64,000 nt of DNA from Leptospira sp. WS4.C2. GTDB lineage: Bacteria > Spirochaetota > Leptospiria > Leptospirales > Leptospiraceae. The stretch is taken from NCBI RefSeq assembly GCF_040833985.1, contig NZ_CP162140.1:62001-126000 (forward strand). Direction: 5' to 3'. The translations under genes and the position numbers were made by a program. Under the pieces are notes generated by a model. The model was not told where the DNA came from. It saw only the letters and a program-made list of their open reading frames with translations, and did not search any database. Shown piece after piece: positions 1 to 9,663 of the stretch; position 1 is the stretch's first letter, and each line of letters begins with the position of its first letter.

Positions 1-439
1 TTTTACCCGACTTGGAAACAGAAGGTTGCGGGATGACCCATCCTTCTTCCCAAGCACGATCAATGATGGTTCTTTCAATCGACTTAATGGAAACAGGTGG
101 TTCAATGATACCTAAAGTACAAGCGGACTCACAGGGAGCAGGGCAAAGCCTTCCTGTAAATTCAGGGAAGTTGTTAGTTTTGGAAAGATTTTCCCAAGCC
201 TCTTTCCAGCGACCTCGATAAACAAAATCATTGAATTCGGGGATGAGGTTATCTACAGGGCAACCTGTATCACCATGACAAAAAGGAATCCCACAATCCA
301 TACAACGAGCGCCTTGGTCTTTGGCAACAGTCTCAGCGAAAGGTTTTTCGAACTCTTTATAGTTCTTAACTCTTTCCTTCGGTTCAATTTTCTGAAGGTA
401 TTCTTTTTTAAATTCTAAAAATCCTGTTGGTTTACCCAC
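1..439 (-). CDS. gltD: Glutamate synthase small subunit GltD, partial (N-terminus only)
   Basis: Beta subunit of NADPH-dependent glutamate synthase, which passes electrons from NADPH through FAD and iron-sulfur clusters to the large subunit GltB. Only about the first 146 residues lie in the window; the C-terminus runs off the left edge. The visible part holds the conserved cysteines of the [4Fe-4S]-binding adenylyl-reductase-like domain ([12 protein letters not shown], then GCPVDN and [10 protein letters not shown]). The start is a GTG at 439-437 inside the end of gltB, so the two genes overlap by 8 bp and are very likely translationally coupled. The first residues (GKPTGFLEF) match how GltD proteins usually begin. 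The identification is firm. Confidence 0.95.
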   Translation of the reverse strand, partial: MGKPTGFLEFKKEYLQKIEPKERVKNYKEFEKPFAETVAKDQGARCMDCGIPFCHGDTGCPVDNLIPEFNDFVYRGRWKEAWENLSKTNNFPEFTGRLCPAPCESACTLGIIEPPVSIKSIERTIIDRAWEEGWVIPQPSVSKSGK

Positions 440-3400
440 GAGCTGTTACCCCCTCTTTGTTTTGTTTTCCCGATGCATTTTCTTCGGCCATTTTTTCTAG
501 AGCTTTTTTATAATCTCTCGGAATCACTTTGATCATTTCTTTGACAACAATGTCCCATTTCGCGAGAACTTCTTCTGCTCGTTTGGAACCTGTGTATGTT
601 TTATGATCTTCTACCATCTTTTTCACTTCGGCAATTTCGGATGCATCAGTTAACGGATCTAAGTCGACCATTTCTTTGTTGATGAGAGCTTCTTTGTTTG
701 TCTTTGGATCCCAAAGGTAAGCAATCCCACCAGACATACCCGCAGCAAAGTTTCGTCCAATGTCTCCGAGGATGACGACTCGCCCACCGGTCATATATTC
801 ACAACCATGGTCACCCGTTCCTTCGACAATGACATGGGCCCCTGAGTTACGAACACAGAATCTTTCCCCAGCAATTCCATTGACATAAGCATTTCCGCTG
901 GTCGCTCCAATAAAACAAGTGTTACCGATCACGATATTTTCTTCTGCTTTATAAGGAGCTGTTTTTGGAGTTTGGAAGATGAGTTTTCCGCCACAAAGAC
1001 CTTTCCCAACATAGTCGTTTCCTTCCCCAACCAAACGAAGTGTCATCCCTTTGGTAACAAATGCACCAAACGATTGTCCTGCGGTTCCTGTGAATTCGAT
1101 ATCGATCGTATCTTCAGAAAGACCATCCACTCCATATTTTTTTGTTACTTCGTGGCTGAGCATTGTTCCTACGGAACGATTTAAGTTCACAATGGATGTT
1201 TTGATTTTGACCGGTTGTTTGTGGTCAATCGCTGGAAGTGATTTACGAATCAGTTCGTTGTCGATTTGTTCATCCAAATGGTGGTTCTGCTCTTTCGTAC
1301 GGAAGAGTCCCGTAGGGAAGACAGGAGTTGGCCTATGGAGGACTTTTGTAAAATCAAGTCCGCGTGCCTTCCAATGGTGGTGAGGTCGTTTGAACTTAAT
1401 TTTTTCCACTTGGCCAATCATCTCTTCGAAAGTTCTAAATCCAAGTTTCGCCATGATCTCGCGCACTTCTTCTGCAACGAAAGTCATAAAGTTTACAACA
1501 TACTCTGGTTTGCCGGTAAATTTACTTCTTAAGAATTCATCTTGAGTCGCAACCCCCACAGGGCATGTATTCAAGTGGCATTTACGCATCATGATACAAC
1601 CTACGGATACTAGAGCAGAAGTAGAGAATCCAAATTCTTCAGCTCCAAGTAGGGCACCCACTACCACATCTTTTCCGGTAAGGAGTTTTCCATCGACAGC
1701 GAGATAGACCCGGTCACGAAGTCCATTGGCGACAAGAGTTTGGTGAGTTTCTGAAAGTCCGAGTTCCCAAGGAGTTCCTGCATGATGGATGGAAGAGATA
1801 GGACTTGCTCCTGTTCCCCCTTCATGTCCAGCAATCAGGATATGATCCGCATGAGCTTTCGCAACACCTGCTGCAACAGTTCCTACACCCGATTCAGAAA
1901 CTAATTTTACTGAAACTCTTGCTCTAGGATTTGAGTTTTTTAAATCGAAGATGAGCTGTTTTAAATCCTCAATCGAATAAATATCATGGTGAGGAGGAGG
2001 GGAGATCAGTGTCACACCAGGGGTAGAGTATCGGAGCCATCCAATGTATTTGTCTACTTTGTGCCCTGGAAGTTGTCCACCTTCTCCTGGTTTTGCGCCC
2101 TGTGCCATTTTGATTTGAATATCATCGGCATTGGTTAGGTATTCCATTGTCACACCAAATCTAGCTGATGCCACTTGTTTGATCGCCGAACGCATGCTAT
2201 CCCCATTCGGAAGAGTTTTGAACCTGACAGGATCTTCTCCACCTTCTCCCGTATTGGATTTTGCACCAATTCGGTTCATTGCGATTGCAAGAGTAGTATG
2301 TGCTTCCCAAGAAATAGATCCATGGCTCATCGCTCCCGTTTGGAAACGTTTGAGAATGGACTTCACTGATTCCACTTCTTCAATCGGGATTGCTTTGGAT
2401 CCTTCAAAGTCGAGATGGAATAAACTTCTAAGAGTGATTGCCTTTTCGTTCTGGTTATCAATGAGGCTAGAAAACTCTTTAAAAGTTTTGTAGTCGTTGT
2501 CTTGTGTTGCTTTCTGGAGTTTATGTACAGTGATCGGAGTATAAAGATGGCTATCGCCATTTTTACGGTAGTAGTGAACTCCACCTGGTTCCAAGTTATT
2601 AGGGAAAAATGTAGGGTCATAAGCTGCTTTGTGGCGGCGAACGGTTTCTTCTTCCAACATCTCCAAAGAAAGTCCTTCGATTCTGGATTGGGTTCCCGCA
2701 AAGTAAGTGTTGACTAACTCAGAATCAAGACCAACCGCCTCAAAAATTTGGGCACCACAATACGATTGTAATGTAGAAATCCCCATTTTGGAGAACACTT
2801 TGAAAAGTCCTTTCCCAATTGATTTGATGTATTTCTTTTTCGCATCCTTGTAATTGGGAACTTCTGGAAGTAAACCTTGTTGTGATAAATCAGCAATGGT
2901 TTCAAAAGCAAGATATGGATTGATGGCATTGGCACCATAACCACATAACAGTGCAAAGTGGGCCACTTCTCTTGGTTCGCCGGATTCTAATACAATCCCT
3001 GCTTTGGTTCTGAGTCCTTCTCGAATCAAATAGTGATGAAGTCCTGCAACAGCTAGTAGCGAAGGGATGGCAGCTTTTTTCTCACCCACACCGTGATCGG
3101 TTAATATGATCAGGTTCACCCCTTGTTCACGAACCGCTTTGGCAGCATCGGCACAAACACGATCCAGTGAGTTTCTCATATCATGTTTTTTGGATGGATC
3201 AAAAAGGATGGCAAAGGTTTTGGCTTTGAAATGACCTTCACTGATTTGTTTGATTTTTTCAAAATCTTCGTTTGTGAGGATGGGATGTTCCAATTCCAAA
3301 CGGTGTGCGTGTTCTGGTTCTTCGGAGAGTAGGTTTCCTTCAGGTCCAATGTAAGTGGTCAGTTCCATCACCAACTCTTCACGGATTGGATCGATGGGAG

Positions 3401-5009
3401 GGTTTGTGACTTGGGCAAAGTTTTGTTTGAAGTAACGAAATAGGGGTTGTGGTTTTTCACTGAGCACAGCCAAAGAAGAATCCACACCCATAGAGCCGAT
3501 CGGTTCTTCTCCAGAAACTCCCATTGGTTTGATGATGGTAAATACATCTTCGTGAGTGTAACCAAATGCTCTTTGGCGTTCCAAAATGGTTTCGTGTTGC
3601 GGCTGTTTTACGTTCTCTGGATCAGGCAATGATCCCAAACGAATCATATTGTCTTCTACCCATTTGCGGTAAGGTTTTTGAGTCGCAATTTGTTTTTTGA
3701 TTTCTTCATCATCTAGGATTTGGCCTTTTTCCATATCGATAAGGAGCATACGACCTGGACGAAGACGGTCTTGGACTAAAACTTCTTCTGGAGGGAGGTT
3801 AAGAACTCCTGCTTCCGAAGACATAATCACTTCATCATGTTTTGTGACAATAAATCTTGCAGGGCGAAGGCCATTTCTATCGAGTGTAGCACCGATGATG
3901 CGGCCATCGGTAAAGGCAATGGCAGCAGGTCCATCCCAAGGTTCCATAAACGTGGCATGATATTCGTAGAACGCGCGTCTGTCGGCATCCATCGCTTTGT
4001 TTTTAGACCAAGCTTCTGGAATCATCATCATGACGGAGTGAGGTAAAGACCTTCCCCCCATCACGAGTAGTTCAAGAACAGTATCAAAGGTTGCAGTGTC
4101 TGACTGGCCTTCCATAACAATCGGAAGCATACGACGAAGTTCATCCCCATAGAGTGGAGACTGCATCACCATCTGGCGTGCTGCCATCCAGTTCATGTTC
4201 CCACGAAGTGTGTTGATTTCTCCGTTATGGGCAATTTGGCGATAAGGGTGAGCCAAATCCCAAGTAGGGAAGGTGTTAGTCGAAAACCTTGTATGTGTTA
4301 AACAAAAGGCAGAAGTTAAATCTGGAGATTTTAAATCTTCATAGAATTTTTTAACCTGGTCTCCAAGTAACATCCCTTTGTAAACGATCGTACGTGACGA
4401 AAAACTAGGAACGTAGTACTGAGAACGATCCAATTTCATTTCCGAGCGAATTCGTCTGTCAATGAGACGACGGATGAGGAATAGTTTCCTTTCGAAGTCG
4501 TCAGAAGTTTTGAGTTTTTTGGATTTTTTGCCTATGAATACTTGTTTGAATACCGGAATGGTTTTAGAAGCAACCACTCCCGCATATTCTTTGTTCACCG
4601 GAACATCTCGGAACCCAAGGAATTCTTCCCCTTCATCAACAATGATCTTTTCGATCACGTTTTCGACAGCAGTTCTTACTTCTGTGTTTTGCGGTAGGAA
4701 AAGAAAACCCACGGCATAATCGCCTTCTTTCGGGAGAGCGAAGGGAAGATTCTTTCTAAAAAATGCATCGGGAATGTTGATCATGATCCCTGCACCGTCA
4801 CCGGTTTTTGGATCAGCTCCTTCGGCCCCTCGGTGTTCGAGGTTACACATTAGGCGGATCCCTTTGTCTACGATGTCGCGGGAGCGTTTGCCTTTATAAT
4901 TTGCGATAAAACCAACACCACAGGAATCTTTGTCCATGGCAGGATCATACATACCTTGGGCCTGTGGGCCGAGTGGCGGAAGGATGGGTGGTTGGTTAGA
5001 TTTTGACAT
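432..5009 (-). CDS. gltB: Glutamate synthase large subunit GltB
   Basis: Alpha subunit of glutamate synthase (GOGAT): hydrolyses glutamine and transfers the ammonia to 2-oxoglutarate, giving two glutamates; cytoplasmic nitrogen assimilation. The 1525-residue length is typical. The N-terminal class II glutaminase domain begins after a short propeptide at Cys30 in DSCGVGF, the expected N-terminal nucleophile. The central and FMN-binding domains follow, with the 3Fe-4S cysteines in [15 protein letters not shown], and then the glycine-rich C-terminal beta-helix domain. The ATG at 5009 has a TAGGA box about 5 bp upstream; Met20 is a possible later start that would still keep the nucleophile. It leads a gltBD operon, with gltD overlapping its end. 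Confidence 0.97.
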   Translation of the reverse strand: MSKSNQPPILPPLGPQAQGMYDPAMDKDSCGVGFIANYKGKRSRDIVDKGIRLMCNLEHRGAEGADPKTGDGAGIMINIPDAFFRKNLPFALPKEGDYAVGFLFLPQNTEVRTAVENVIEKIIVDEGEEFLGFRDVPVNKEYAGVVASKTIPVFKQVFIGKKSKKLKTSDDFERKLFLIRRLIDRRIRSEMKLDRSQYYVPSFSSRTIVYKGMLLGDQVKKFYEDLKSPDLTSAFCLTHTRFSTNTFPTWDLAHPYRQIAHNGEINTLRGNMNWMAARQMVMQSPLYGDELRRMLPIVMEGQSDTATFDTVLELLVMGGRSLPHSVMMMIPEAWSKNKAMDADRRAFYEYHATFMEPWDGPAAIAFTDGRIIGATLDRNGLRPARFIVTKHDEVIMSSEAGVLNLPPEEVLVQDRLRPGRMLLIDMEKGQILDDEEIKKQIATQKPYRKWVEDNMIRLGSLPDPENVKQPQHETILERQRAFGYTHEDVFTIIKPMGVSGEEPIGSMGVDSSLAVLSEKPQPLFRYFKQNFAQVTNPPIDPIREELVMELTTYIGPEGNLLSEEPEHAHRLELEHPILTNEDFEKIKQISEGHFKAKTFAILFDPSKKHDMRNSLDRVCADAAKAVREQGVNLIILTDHGVGEKKAAIPSLLAVAGLHHYLIREGLRTKAGIVLESGEPREVAHFALLCGYGANAINPYLAFETIADLSQQGLLPEVPNYKDAKKKYIKSIGKGLFKVFSKMGISTLQSYCGAQIFEAVGLDSELVNTYFAGTQSRIEGLSLEMLEEETVRRHKAAYDPTFFPNNLEPGGVHYYRKNGDSHLYTPITVHKLQKATQDNDYKTFKEFSSLIDNQNEKAITLRSLFHLDFEGSKAIPIEEVESVKSILKRFQTGAMSHGSISWEAHTTLAIAMNRIGAKSNTGEGGEDPVRFKTLPNGDSMRSAIKQVASARFGVTMEYLTNADDIQIKMAQGAKPGEGGQLPGHKVDKYIGWLRYSTPGVTLISPPPHHDIYSIEDLKQLIFDLKNSNPRARVSVKLVSESGVGTVAAGVAKAHADHILIAGHEGGTGASPISSIHHAGTPWELGLSETHQTLVANGLRDRVYLAVDGKLLTGKDVVVGALLGAEEFGFSTSALVSVGCIMMRKCHLNTCPVGVATQDEFLRSKFTGKPEYVVNFMTFVAEEVREIMAKLGFRTFEEMIGQVEKIKFKRPHHHWKARGLDFTKVLHRPTPVFPTGLFRTKEQNHHLDEQIDNELIRKSLPAIDHKQPVKIKTSIVNLNRSVGTMLSHEVTKKYGVDGLSEDTIDIEFTGTAGQSFGAFVTKGMTLRLVGEGNDYVGKGLCGGKLIFQTPKTAPYKAEENIVIGNTCFIGATSGNAYVNGIAGERFCVRNSGAHVIVEGTGDHGCEYMTGGRVVILGDIGRNFAAGMSGGIAYLWDPKTNKEALINKEMVDLDPLTDASEIAEVKKMVEDHKTYTGSKRAEEVLAKWDIVVKEMIKVIPRDYKKALEKMAEENASGKQNKEGVTARG

Positions 5010-5426
5010 ACGTATCCTACTCTAAAGCAATTACTGTACCTTGTTTTTGAATTTGGATGTACTGTCCAATTATTTTGTTTTCAGCAAAATGATTTATTTT
5101 TAGGCAAAACCAAACACCCGGAAATGTTCCCGTTCTGTACAATATGCTCATATATAAAACATTTTGCCCTCAACGTAAACCGGATTGAATTCGGTCTAAA
5201 AAATCTTGGAGTACAAGAAACAAGCGAACTGCAACTTCCATAGGAAGATCGCTTAAATCCGAGCACCCTTTTTGGGGGAGTTTGGCTAGTCCCTTTGTTA
5301 GTTTTAAGGCAGGTCCGGGAGACAACCAAAGGATTTTTCATTCTGAATGGCACGAGATCCGAAACTGATTCGGAAAGGCCGAAATCGAAGGTTTTGCTTA
5401 AACCTAGGATTCCAATATTGATTCCA
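5010..5426. other. Intergenic stretch upstream of gltB
   Basis: This 417-bp gap lies between the end of the shikimate kinase gene and the gltB start, both on the minus strand. I see no convincing gene: the one longer minus-strand frame here (5081-5353) has no ribosome-binding site and an unconserved-looking, Arg/Ser/Phe-rich translation. The A+T-rich part next to gltB (about 5040-5110) presumably holds the gltBD promoter, but I cannot pick a clear -35/-10 pair or a sigma-54 site. No strong terminator is visible after the kinase gene. Confidence 0.5.
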
Positions 5427-5963
5427 TTATTTGGATTTAATTCCTAACCAATCTAAGATGTGTTCGGCGGCTTCTTCTTTGGAAAGTTTAGATAGATTCA
5501 GCTTAAAATGTGCGGCTTCTTGGTAGACGGGTAGTCTTTTTTCTAGGATGGAGCGGTAAGAAGTTTCTTTAGAAAGGTCGGGTCTTGTCGGGTCCCCCTT
5601 TACTTTTTCGATGAGTTCCTCTGCTCCGCGTTCCAAATAAACGATCCTTCCCATACTACGGAGTAGGTCCAATTTTCTTTGGCTTGGGACTTCGTTCCCG
5701 TTCTCATCCAAATCAAAGAGGATGCCACCACCACAATCCAGAATGATTCCATCCGCAGCTTTCAATTTTTGCAAAATAGAATATTCTAATTCTCGGAAAG
5801 CCTTCCAGCCAGATTTTTCCACAAATTTGGGGATGGGAATCCCACCAGCCTCATAAACTGCAATGGAATCAGTAGAAACAACTGGGAATTCGGTTTTTTT
5901 GGATAGGGAACGAGAAACTTTGGATTTTCCGGCGCCTCTTGCTCCAATGAAGATAATGTTCAT
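5427..5963 (-). CDS. aroK: Shikimate kinase
   Basis: Phosphorylates shikimate to shikimate 3-phosphate with ATP, the fifth step of the chorismate pathway; cytoplasmic. The 178 residues are the normal size for AroK/AroL. Walker A is GARGAGKS at residues 7-14. The substrate-binding parts follow in order: an STDS segment in place of the usual DTD, FRELE, the CGGG loop, RPDL in the lid region, and an R..VYQEAA segment near the C-terminus. The first Asp of the DTD motif is Thr here, a mild variation. It ends a minus-strand run behind the HDOD and cheD genes (38-bp gap), which may be only physical proximity. Confidence 0.9.
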   Translation of the reverse strand: MNIIFIGARGAGKSKVSRSLSKKTEFPVVSTDSIAVYEAGGIPIPKFVEKSGWKAFRELEYSILQKLKAADGIILDCGGGILFDLDENGNEVPSQRKLDLLRSMGRIVYLERGAEELIEKVKGDPTRPDLSKETSYRSILEKRLPVYQEAAHFKLNLSKLSKEEAAEHILDWLGIKSK

Positions 5964-6001
5964 AAAATTTGACTTAAAACCTGAGGCTAATTACTTAAAA
6001 G

Positions 6002-6856
6002 TTATACGTTTAACAAATCAGCAAGGCCGGCTTGTAAATCAGGAATATGGACAAAGTAGGTTTCAATATCTGCTTCTGTAACGCCTGTTTGGCTGAGTGC
6101 AAAAGGAGAAATCGGAACGGACTCACCACCAATATCGATTCCAATTCCAGAAACGACTATGAGAATACTCGCAATATGTACAACAGAAGTGAGAACGGGG
6201 TTGTTTTTGGAATTTTCTGGTGTGAGGTAGTTGGCGACAACATCAGTCAATTCCTGTGGGAAGTTCCAACGTTTCAAAAGATTCTCAGACACTTCCATAT
6301 GTGTGTATCCGAAATACTTTTTTTCTAACATAGGGAAGGGTTCTTGGTTGTCTTTTAGATCCGCTTTGATTTGCATCATCACCGGGCTAAAGAACTGAGC
6401 GAGTACAATTTTACCCACACTACAGAGAAGGCCCGATGTGAAAGCTAGGTCTTTATCTATTTTTAGTTTTTTGTGTTGGACAATTTTACTCGAAAGTTCT
6501 GCCACCAGTAGCGAAGAAGTCCAAAGTTGGGCTGCTTCCAATTGGTAACTATTAAGATCTTGCGAAAGGATTCCTTTGGCAGCAGTGAGTAGGACAATTT
6601 CTTTCACCGTCTTGATCCCGAGAGTCATCAGAGCCTCTTGGACCGTGCGGATGGGTTTGGAGGCCCGGTAGTATGCGGAATTGGAAAGTTTAATCACATT
6701 GGCAGTGATGGCTGGGTCTTTGGAAATTTCCTGTGCAAGGTCAGCAATATTTACGTCGGGTTTTTGGAGTTTTTCCAATACCTTAGACACAACCGACGAA
6801 ATGGCAGGTAGTTTATTTACGTCTTGTAATACTTCATCAACCTTCGATTTTAGCAT
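6002..6856 (-). CDS. HDOD-domain signalling protein
   Basis: A 284-residue protein made almost entirely of one HDOD domain, a catalytically inactive relative of HD phosphohydrolases found in bacterial signalling. The N-terminal half has the typical opening (LPAISSVVSKVLE, then DPAITANVIKLSNSAYY), and the repeating helices run to the end. No EAL, GGDEF or receiver domain is attached. It starts 6 bp after the cheD stop on the same strand, so the pair is almost certainly one transcript, which suggests a role near chemotaxis or motility. The exact partner cannot be read from the sequence. Confidence 0.85.
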   Translation of the reverse strand: MLKSKVDEVLQDVNKLPAISSVVSKVLEKLQKPDVNIADLAQEISKDPAITANVIKLSNSAYYRASKPIRTVQEALMTLGIKTVKEIVLLTAAKGILSQDLNSYQLEAAQLWTSSLLVAELSSKIVQHKKLKIDKDLAFTSGLLCSVGKIVLAQFFSPVMMQIKADLKDNQEPFPMLEKKYFGYTHMEVSENLLKRWNFPQELTDVVANYLTPENSKNNPVLTSVVHIASILIVVSGIGIDIGGESVPISPFALSQTGVTEADIETYFVHIPDLQAGLADLLNV

Positions 6857-6862
6857 ATTCGC

Positions 6863-7366
6863 CTAACGCACCTTATAAAGGTATTTTTCCATACCAGCTT
6901 TTTTTAACAGCACACGCCCGTCGTCACAGTAAAGACTGATAGTTCTTCCTTCGTTCCCAGCTACATCTTCCACAATGACAGGGATTTTATTCTCTTCCAT
7001 AAATTTTTTGACAATAGCGATATTCTGTTCCCCGATGTTTTGTAAAAATTGGGAGTTGATCCCTTTAAACATAGAGGCACCACCGAACATTCGACAAGAG
7101 TAACGACCAATGTTGGATCCTTGTTGTTTCATCATTTCGATGAGGATGGGGAGGGCAGTTTCTCCGTATTTATGCGGAAACTTGGTGGCATCCTTGCCTG
7201 TAGGATCTTTGGCAAGCATGATATGGGAAATGGCCCCCACTTTCTGTTCCGGATCATACAGAACGATTCCTATGCACGAACCCAATGTGGTTCGGAGCAC
7301 ATCCGTATCTTTTCCGACCTTGATGTCGGCAATTCCCACATTGATGATTTTGGATTTAATAGACAT
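6863..7366 (-). CDS. cheD: Chemoreceptor glutamine deamidase CheD
   Basis: Deamidates specific glutamines of methyl-accepting chemotaxis proteins and, in some bacteria, stimulates the CheY phosphatase CheC; cytoplasmic. The catalytic Cys31 sits in GSCIGI and His48 in SHIML. The 17-residue spacing matches the Cys-His spacing of characterised CheD proteins. Further family features are MFGGASMF and [13 protein letters not shown] in the C-terminal half. The length of 167 residues is typical. No cheC, cheA or receptor gene is nearby; instead it is followed after 6 bp by an HDOD protein. The upstream 60 bp is shared with the divergent TraB-like gene. Confidence 0.95.
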   Translation of the reverse strand: MSIKSKIINVGIADIKVGKDTDVLRTTLGSCIGIVLYDPEQKVGAISHIMLAKDPTGKDATKFPHKYGETALPILIEMMKQQGSNIGRYSCRMFGGASMFKGINSQFLQNIGEQNIAIVKKFMEENKIPVIVEDVAGNEGRTISLYCDDGRVLLKKAGMEKYLYKVR

Positions 7367-7426
7367 TCTACTTGTTTCTAGAGAGTGGAACCGTTACTTA
7401 GGTATTATAGATAGTAAGCTTTCCTT

Positions 7427-8650
7427 ATGCGTTCAATCAAAAAATCAACTCCCACAAGAAAATCTACCAAAAAAGGTTTCAAAACAACAGAACCTTATCT
7501 CTTCCAAACCATCGGAAAAACGGAAGTCCACATTCTAGGAACAGCCCATGTTTCCAAACAAAGTGTAGACGAAGTCGAAAAAATGATCCGAACATTAAAA
7601 CCCGATGTCATTTGTGTTGAGTTATGTGAGTCTCGAATGAAATCGGTGGAAGATCCGGACTATTTAAAAAAATTAGATATATTCAAAGTATTCAAAGAAA
7701 GGAAAATGTGGTTACTCCTTTCGAGCCTCATCCTTTCTTCTTTTCAGAAAAAAATCGGTAACAAAGACATCAAACCTGGTGATGAAATGCGTAAAGCAAT
7801 CACTATGGGTCGATCCTTAAAAAAACCAGTAATAGCAGTAGACCGTGAAATCCAAACTACCTTAAAAAGGTCCTGGGGAAATGTAGGTTTTTTCTCTAAA
7901 ATGTATCTCTTTAGTGCTCTCCTTGCTTCTCTTTTGGTCCGAGAAGATGTATCAGACGATAAAATCGAAGAGATGAAATCGGATGACATTCTCAAAGATC
8001 TATTCTCTCAGATCCCAAAAAAATATGAATCAGTTAAACATGTCATCATTGATGAAAGAGATGTGTATTTAGCTGAAAAAATTCGCCAAGCGACAGAAGG
8101 TAAGTCAGTTAAAAAACTTCTTGCTGTTGTGGGTGCGGGCCATTTGGCCGGGATTGAAAGGAATCTTCACACAACAAACGACTTGTCCGTGTTAGATGAA
8201 GTTCCCAAACGTAAGTGGTGGGACAATATTAGTATCATTCTATATCCTGTGTTCTTTGCAGGACTCATCGGTTACACTACCTGGAGCCAAGGTGGGGAAG
8301 CTGGTATGGACCTGTTTTCAAAACTGATTTATATCAAAGGTGGCCTTGCAGCCCTCGGTGCTTTGATCGCACTAGCTCATCCGATTTCTATCCTACTTGC
8401 TTTTATCACGGCTCCCATTGGAACTTTTGTTCCCATCTTTAAAGCGGGATGGGTGAGTGCTCTTTCCGAGTCGTATTTACGTAAACCCCTTGTAGAAGAC
8501 TTCGAACACATTGCCGAAGATTCAGAAACCTTTGTTGGTTTTTGGAAGAACCGCGTCCTTCATATCTTTCTCGTTTTTTTCCTTCCCCAATTTGGATCTA
8601 CGATTGGAACCTTTATTGTTGCCGGAAAAGGCTTGAAGAATTTATTTTAA
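7427..8650 (+). CDS. TraB-family membrane protein
   Basis: A 407-residue member of the TraB/PrgY family, named after enterococcal proteins that limit pheromone activity and also related to Tiki-type proteins; the biochemical activity in most bacteria is unknown. The N-terminal soluble domain carries the family signature LGTAHVS (about residue 38), VELCESR, and a later VGAGHLAGI. The C-terminal third has about three to four hydrophobic helices (from about residue 265). The N-terminus is strongly basic (many Lys in the first 25 residues). Putative ligand residues GTAH, E and GxxH are all present, so it is probably active. It stands alone, divergent from cheD, with no obvious ribosome-binding site. 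Confidence 0.85.
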   Translation: MRSIKKSTPTRKSTKKGFKTTEPYLFQTIGKTEVHILGTAHVSKQSVDEVEKMIRTLKPDVICVELCESRMKSVEDPDYLKKLDIFKVFKERKMWLLLSSLILSSFQKKIGNKDIKPGDEMRKAITMGRSLKKPVIAVDREIQTTLKRSWGNVGFFSKMYLFSALLASLLVREDVSDDKIEEMKSDDILKDLFSQIPKKYESVKHVIIDERDVYLAEKIRQATEGKSVKKLLAVVGAGHLAGIERNLHTTNDLSVLDEVPKRKWWDNISIILYPVFFAGLIGYTTWSQGGEAGMDLFSKLIYIKGGLAALGALIALAHPISILLAFITAPIGTFVPIFKAGWVSALSESYLRKPLVEDFEHIAEDSETFVGFWKNRVLHIFLVFFLPQFGSTIGTFIVAGKGLKNLF

Positions 8651-8677
8651 GGATATATGATTGGTTTCGTCTAAAGG

Positions 8678-9064
8678 ATGAAGAAACAGAGCATGAAACG
8701 GAAATTTGCAATTGGATTCATTCTAATTTTCCTTGCTTATCTGGGATGTAAATCCTCGGTTTTCGGGTTTTGTACTTCGGCGGAAAAATTTGTGGAACGA
8801 GCTTCCATTCCGCCTTGCCACCAATCCGCCGAATCTAAAGGAAATGCAGCAGATTCCTGTGAATGCCCCATCACACACGAGGAACTCCAATCTTCCACTG
8901 CTGCTGATTTTCCCATTTGGAAACAGGTCAAACTTGTTGTTTGGGACGCGTTTACAGATCTCGAAACTAAGTTACTCCATCGCAAGTCCAAACTAGGATT
9001 GTTATCCCAACTTCGTTATCCTACTCCCTACTTCCCTACGCTAACTATCCGACTTCTGATTTGA
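8678..9064 (+). CDS. Cys-rich putative lipoprotein next to copper-storage gene
   Basis: A 128-residue hypothetical protein. The N-terminus is basic, followed by a hydrophobic stretch ending in AYLGCKSS, a plausible lipobox. The mature part has short cysteine/histidine clusters (FCTSAEKF, PPCHQS, SCECPI) reminiscent of small copper-region proteins of the DUF2946 type, but I cannot assign it firmly. It lies 27 bp after the TraB-like gene and 76 bp before the four-helix copper-storage protein, so a role in copper binding at the membrane is a reasonable guess. The start could be the Met at 8678 or the one at 8693; neither has a well-placed ribosome-binding site. Confidence 0.6.
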   Translation: MKKQSMKRKFAIGFILIFLAYLGCKSSVFGFCTSAEKFVERASIPPCHQSAESKGNAADSCECPITHEELQSSTAADFPIWKQVKLVVWDAFTDLETKLLHRKSKLGLLSQLRYPTPYFPTLTIRLLI

Positions 9065-9140
9065 GATGGCCACACCTAAGTTTAGATGAATGAATCTTAC
9101 ATTTCACTTGATATTATTTTTTTAACAGAGGTTATACGAT

Positions 9141-9587
9141 ATGAATCGCAAAGAATTATTACAAAAAGCAGGAATGGCAGTGGCTGTTTCGGGAATTTTA
9201 TCTACACTTTCCGCAGAAGACCATGACCATTCTACTATGTCCATGCCAACAACTGGAAAATCAAAGTATTCCAAAGCAATGATGGCAGCTATGCATTGTC
9301 AACTTTCCGCTGAGGTTTGTCTCAGCCATTGCCTCACAGAACTTGGAAAAGGAGAGAAGTCATTGGCTGCTTGCGCCACAAGTACAAGAGAAGTCATCAG
9401 TCTATGTGATTCTTTTGTAAAACTAGCAAGCCAGTCTTCTACTTACACAAAGAAGTTAGCAAACTTATGTATTGAAGTTTGTGAAGCTTGTGCGAAGGAA
9501 TGTGATAAACATGCCAACCACCACGCTGTTTGTAAAGAATGTCGAGACAGCTGTCTAACTTGCGTGAAAGAATTAAAGAAAGTCTAA
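9141..9587 (+). CDS. Four-helix-bundle copper-storage protein (Csp/DUF326 type)
   Basis: A 148-residue exported-looking protein of the Csp (DUF326) family, in which a four-helix bundle lined with cysteines stores many Cu(I) ions. I count 13 cysteines, mostly in CxxxC-like spacing down the helices (for example CIEVCEACAKEC and CKECRDSCLTC), with extra His. An N-terminal segment (residues 1-25, MNRKELLQKAGMAVAVSG) looks like an export signal. Csp1 proteins use the Tat path, but here the twin Arg is missing (Asn-Arg-Lys), so the route is uncertain. A His/Met-rich linker (DHDHSTMSMP) follows. An AGAGG box lies about 9 bp before the ATG, and a strong terminator follows the gene. Confidence 0.88.
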   Translation: MNRKELLQKAGMAVAVSGILSTLSAEDHDHSTMSMPTTGKSKYSKAMMAAMHCQLSAEVCLSHCLTELGKGEKSLAACATSTREVISLCDSFVKLASQSSTYTKKLANLCIEVCEACAKECDKHANHHAVCKECRDSCLTCVKELKKV

Positions 9588-9612
9588 CCGATCGGATCGA
9601 TAAAACTTCCAA

Positions 9613-9640
9613 CTGTCCGCCGTTTGGCGGGCAGTTTTTA
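9613..9640 (+). terminator. Rho-independent terminator after the copper-storage gene
   Basis: A 9-bp stem (9613-9621 with 9626-9634, one G-U pair, four-base GTTT loop) is followed directly by five T residues. It begins 25 bp after the stop codon of the copper-storage gene and points the same way. Confidence 0.9.
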
Positions 9641-9663
9641 TAGAATCTTCTAAAATAAAAAAT

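Noticed and set aside
2131..2493. Plus-strand frames antisense to gltB
   Set aside because: Shadows of the strongly coding gltB frame; translations show no signal or family.
5081..5353. Open frame of 90 codons in the gap upstream of gltB
   Set aside because: No ribosome-binding site; low-complexity Ser/Arg/Phe/Pro translation with no domain; probably chance in promoter DNA.
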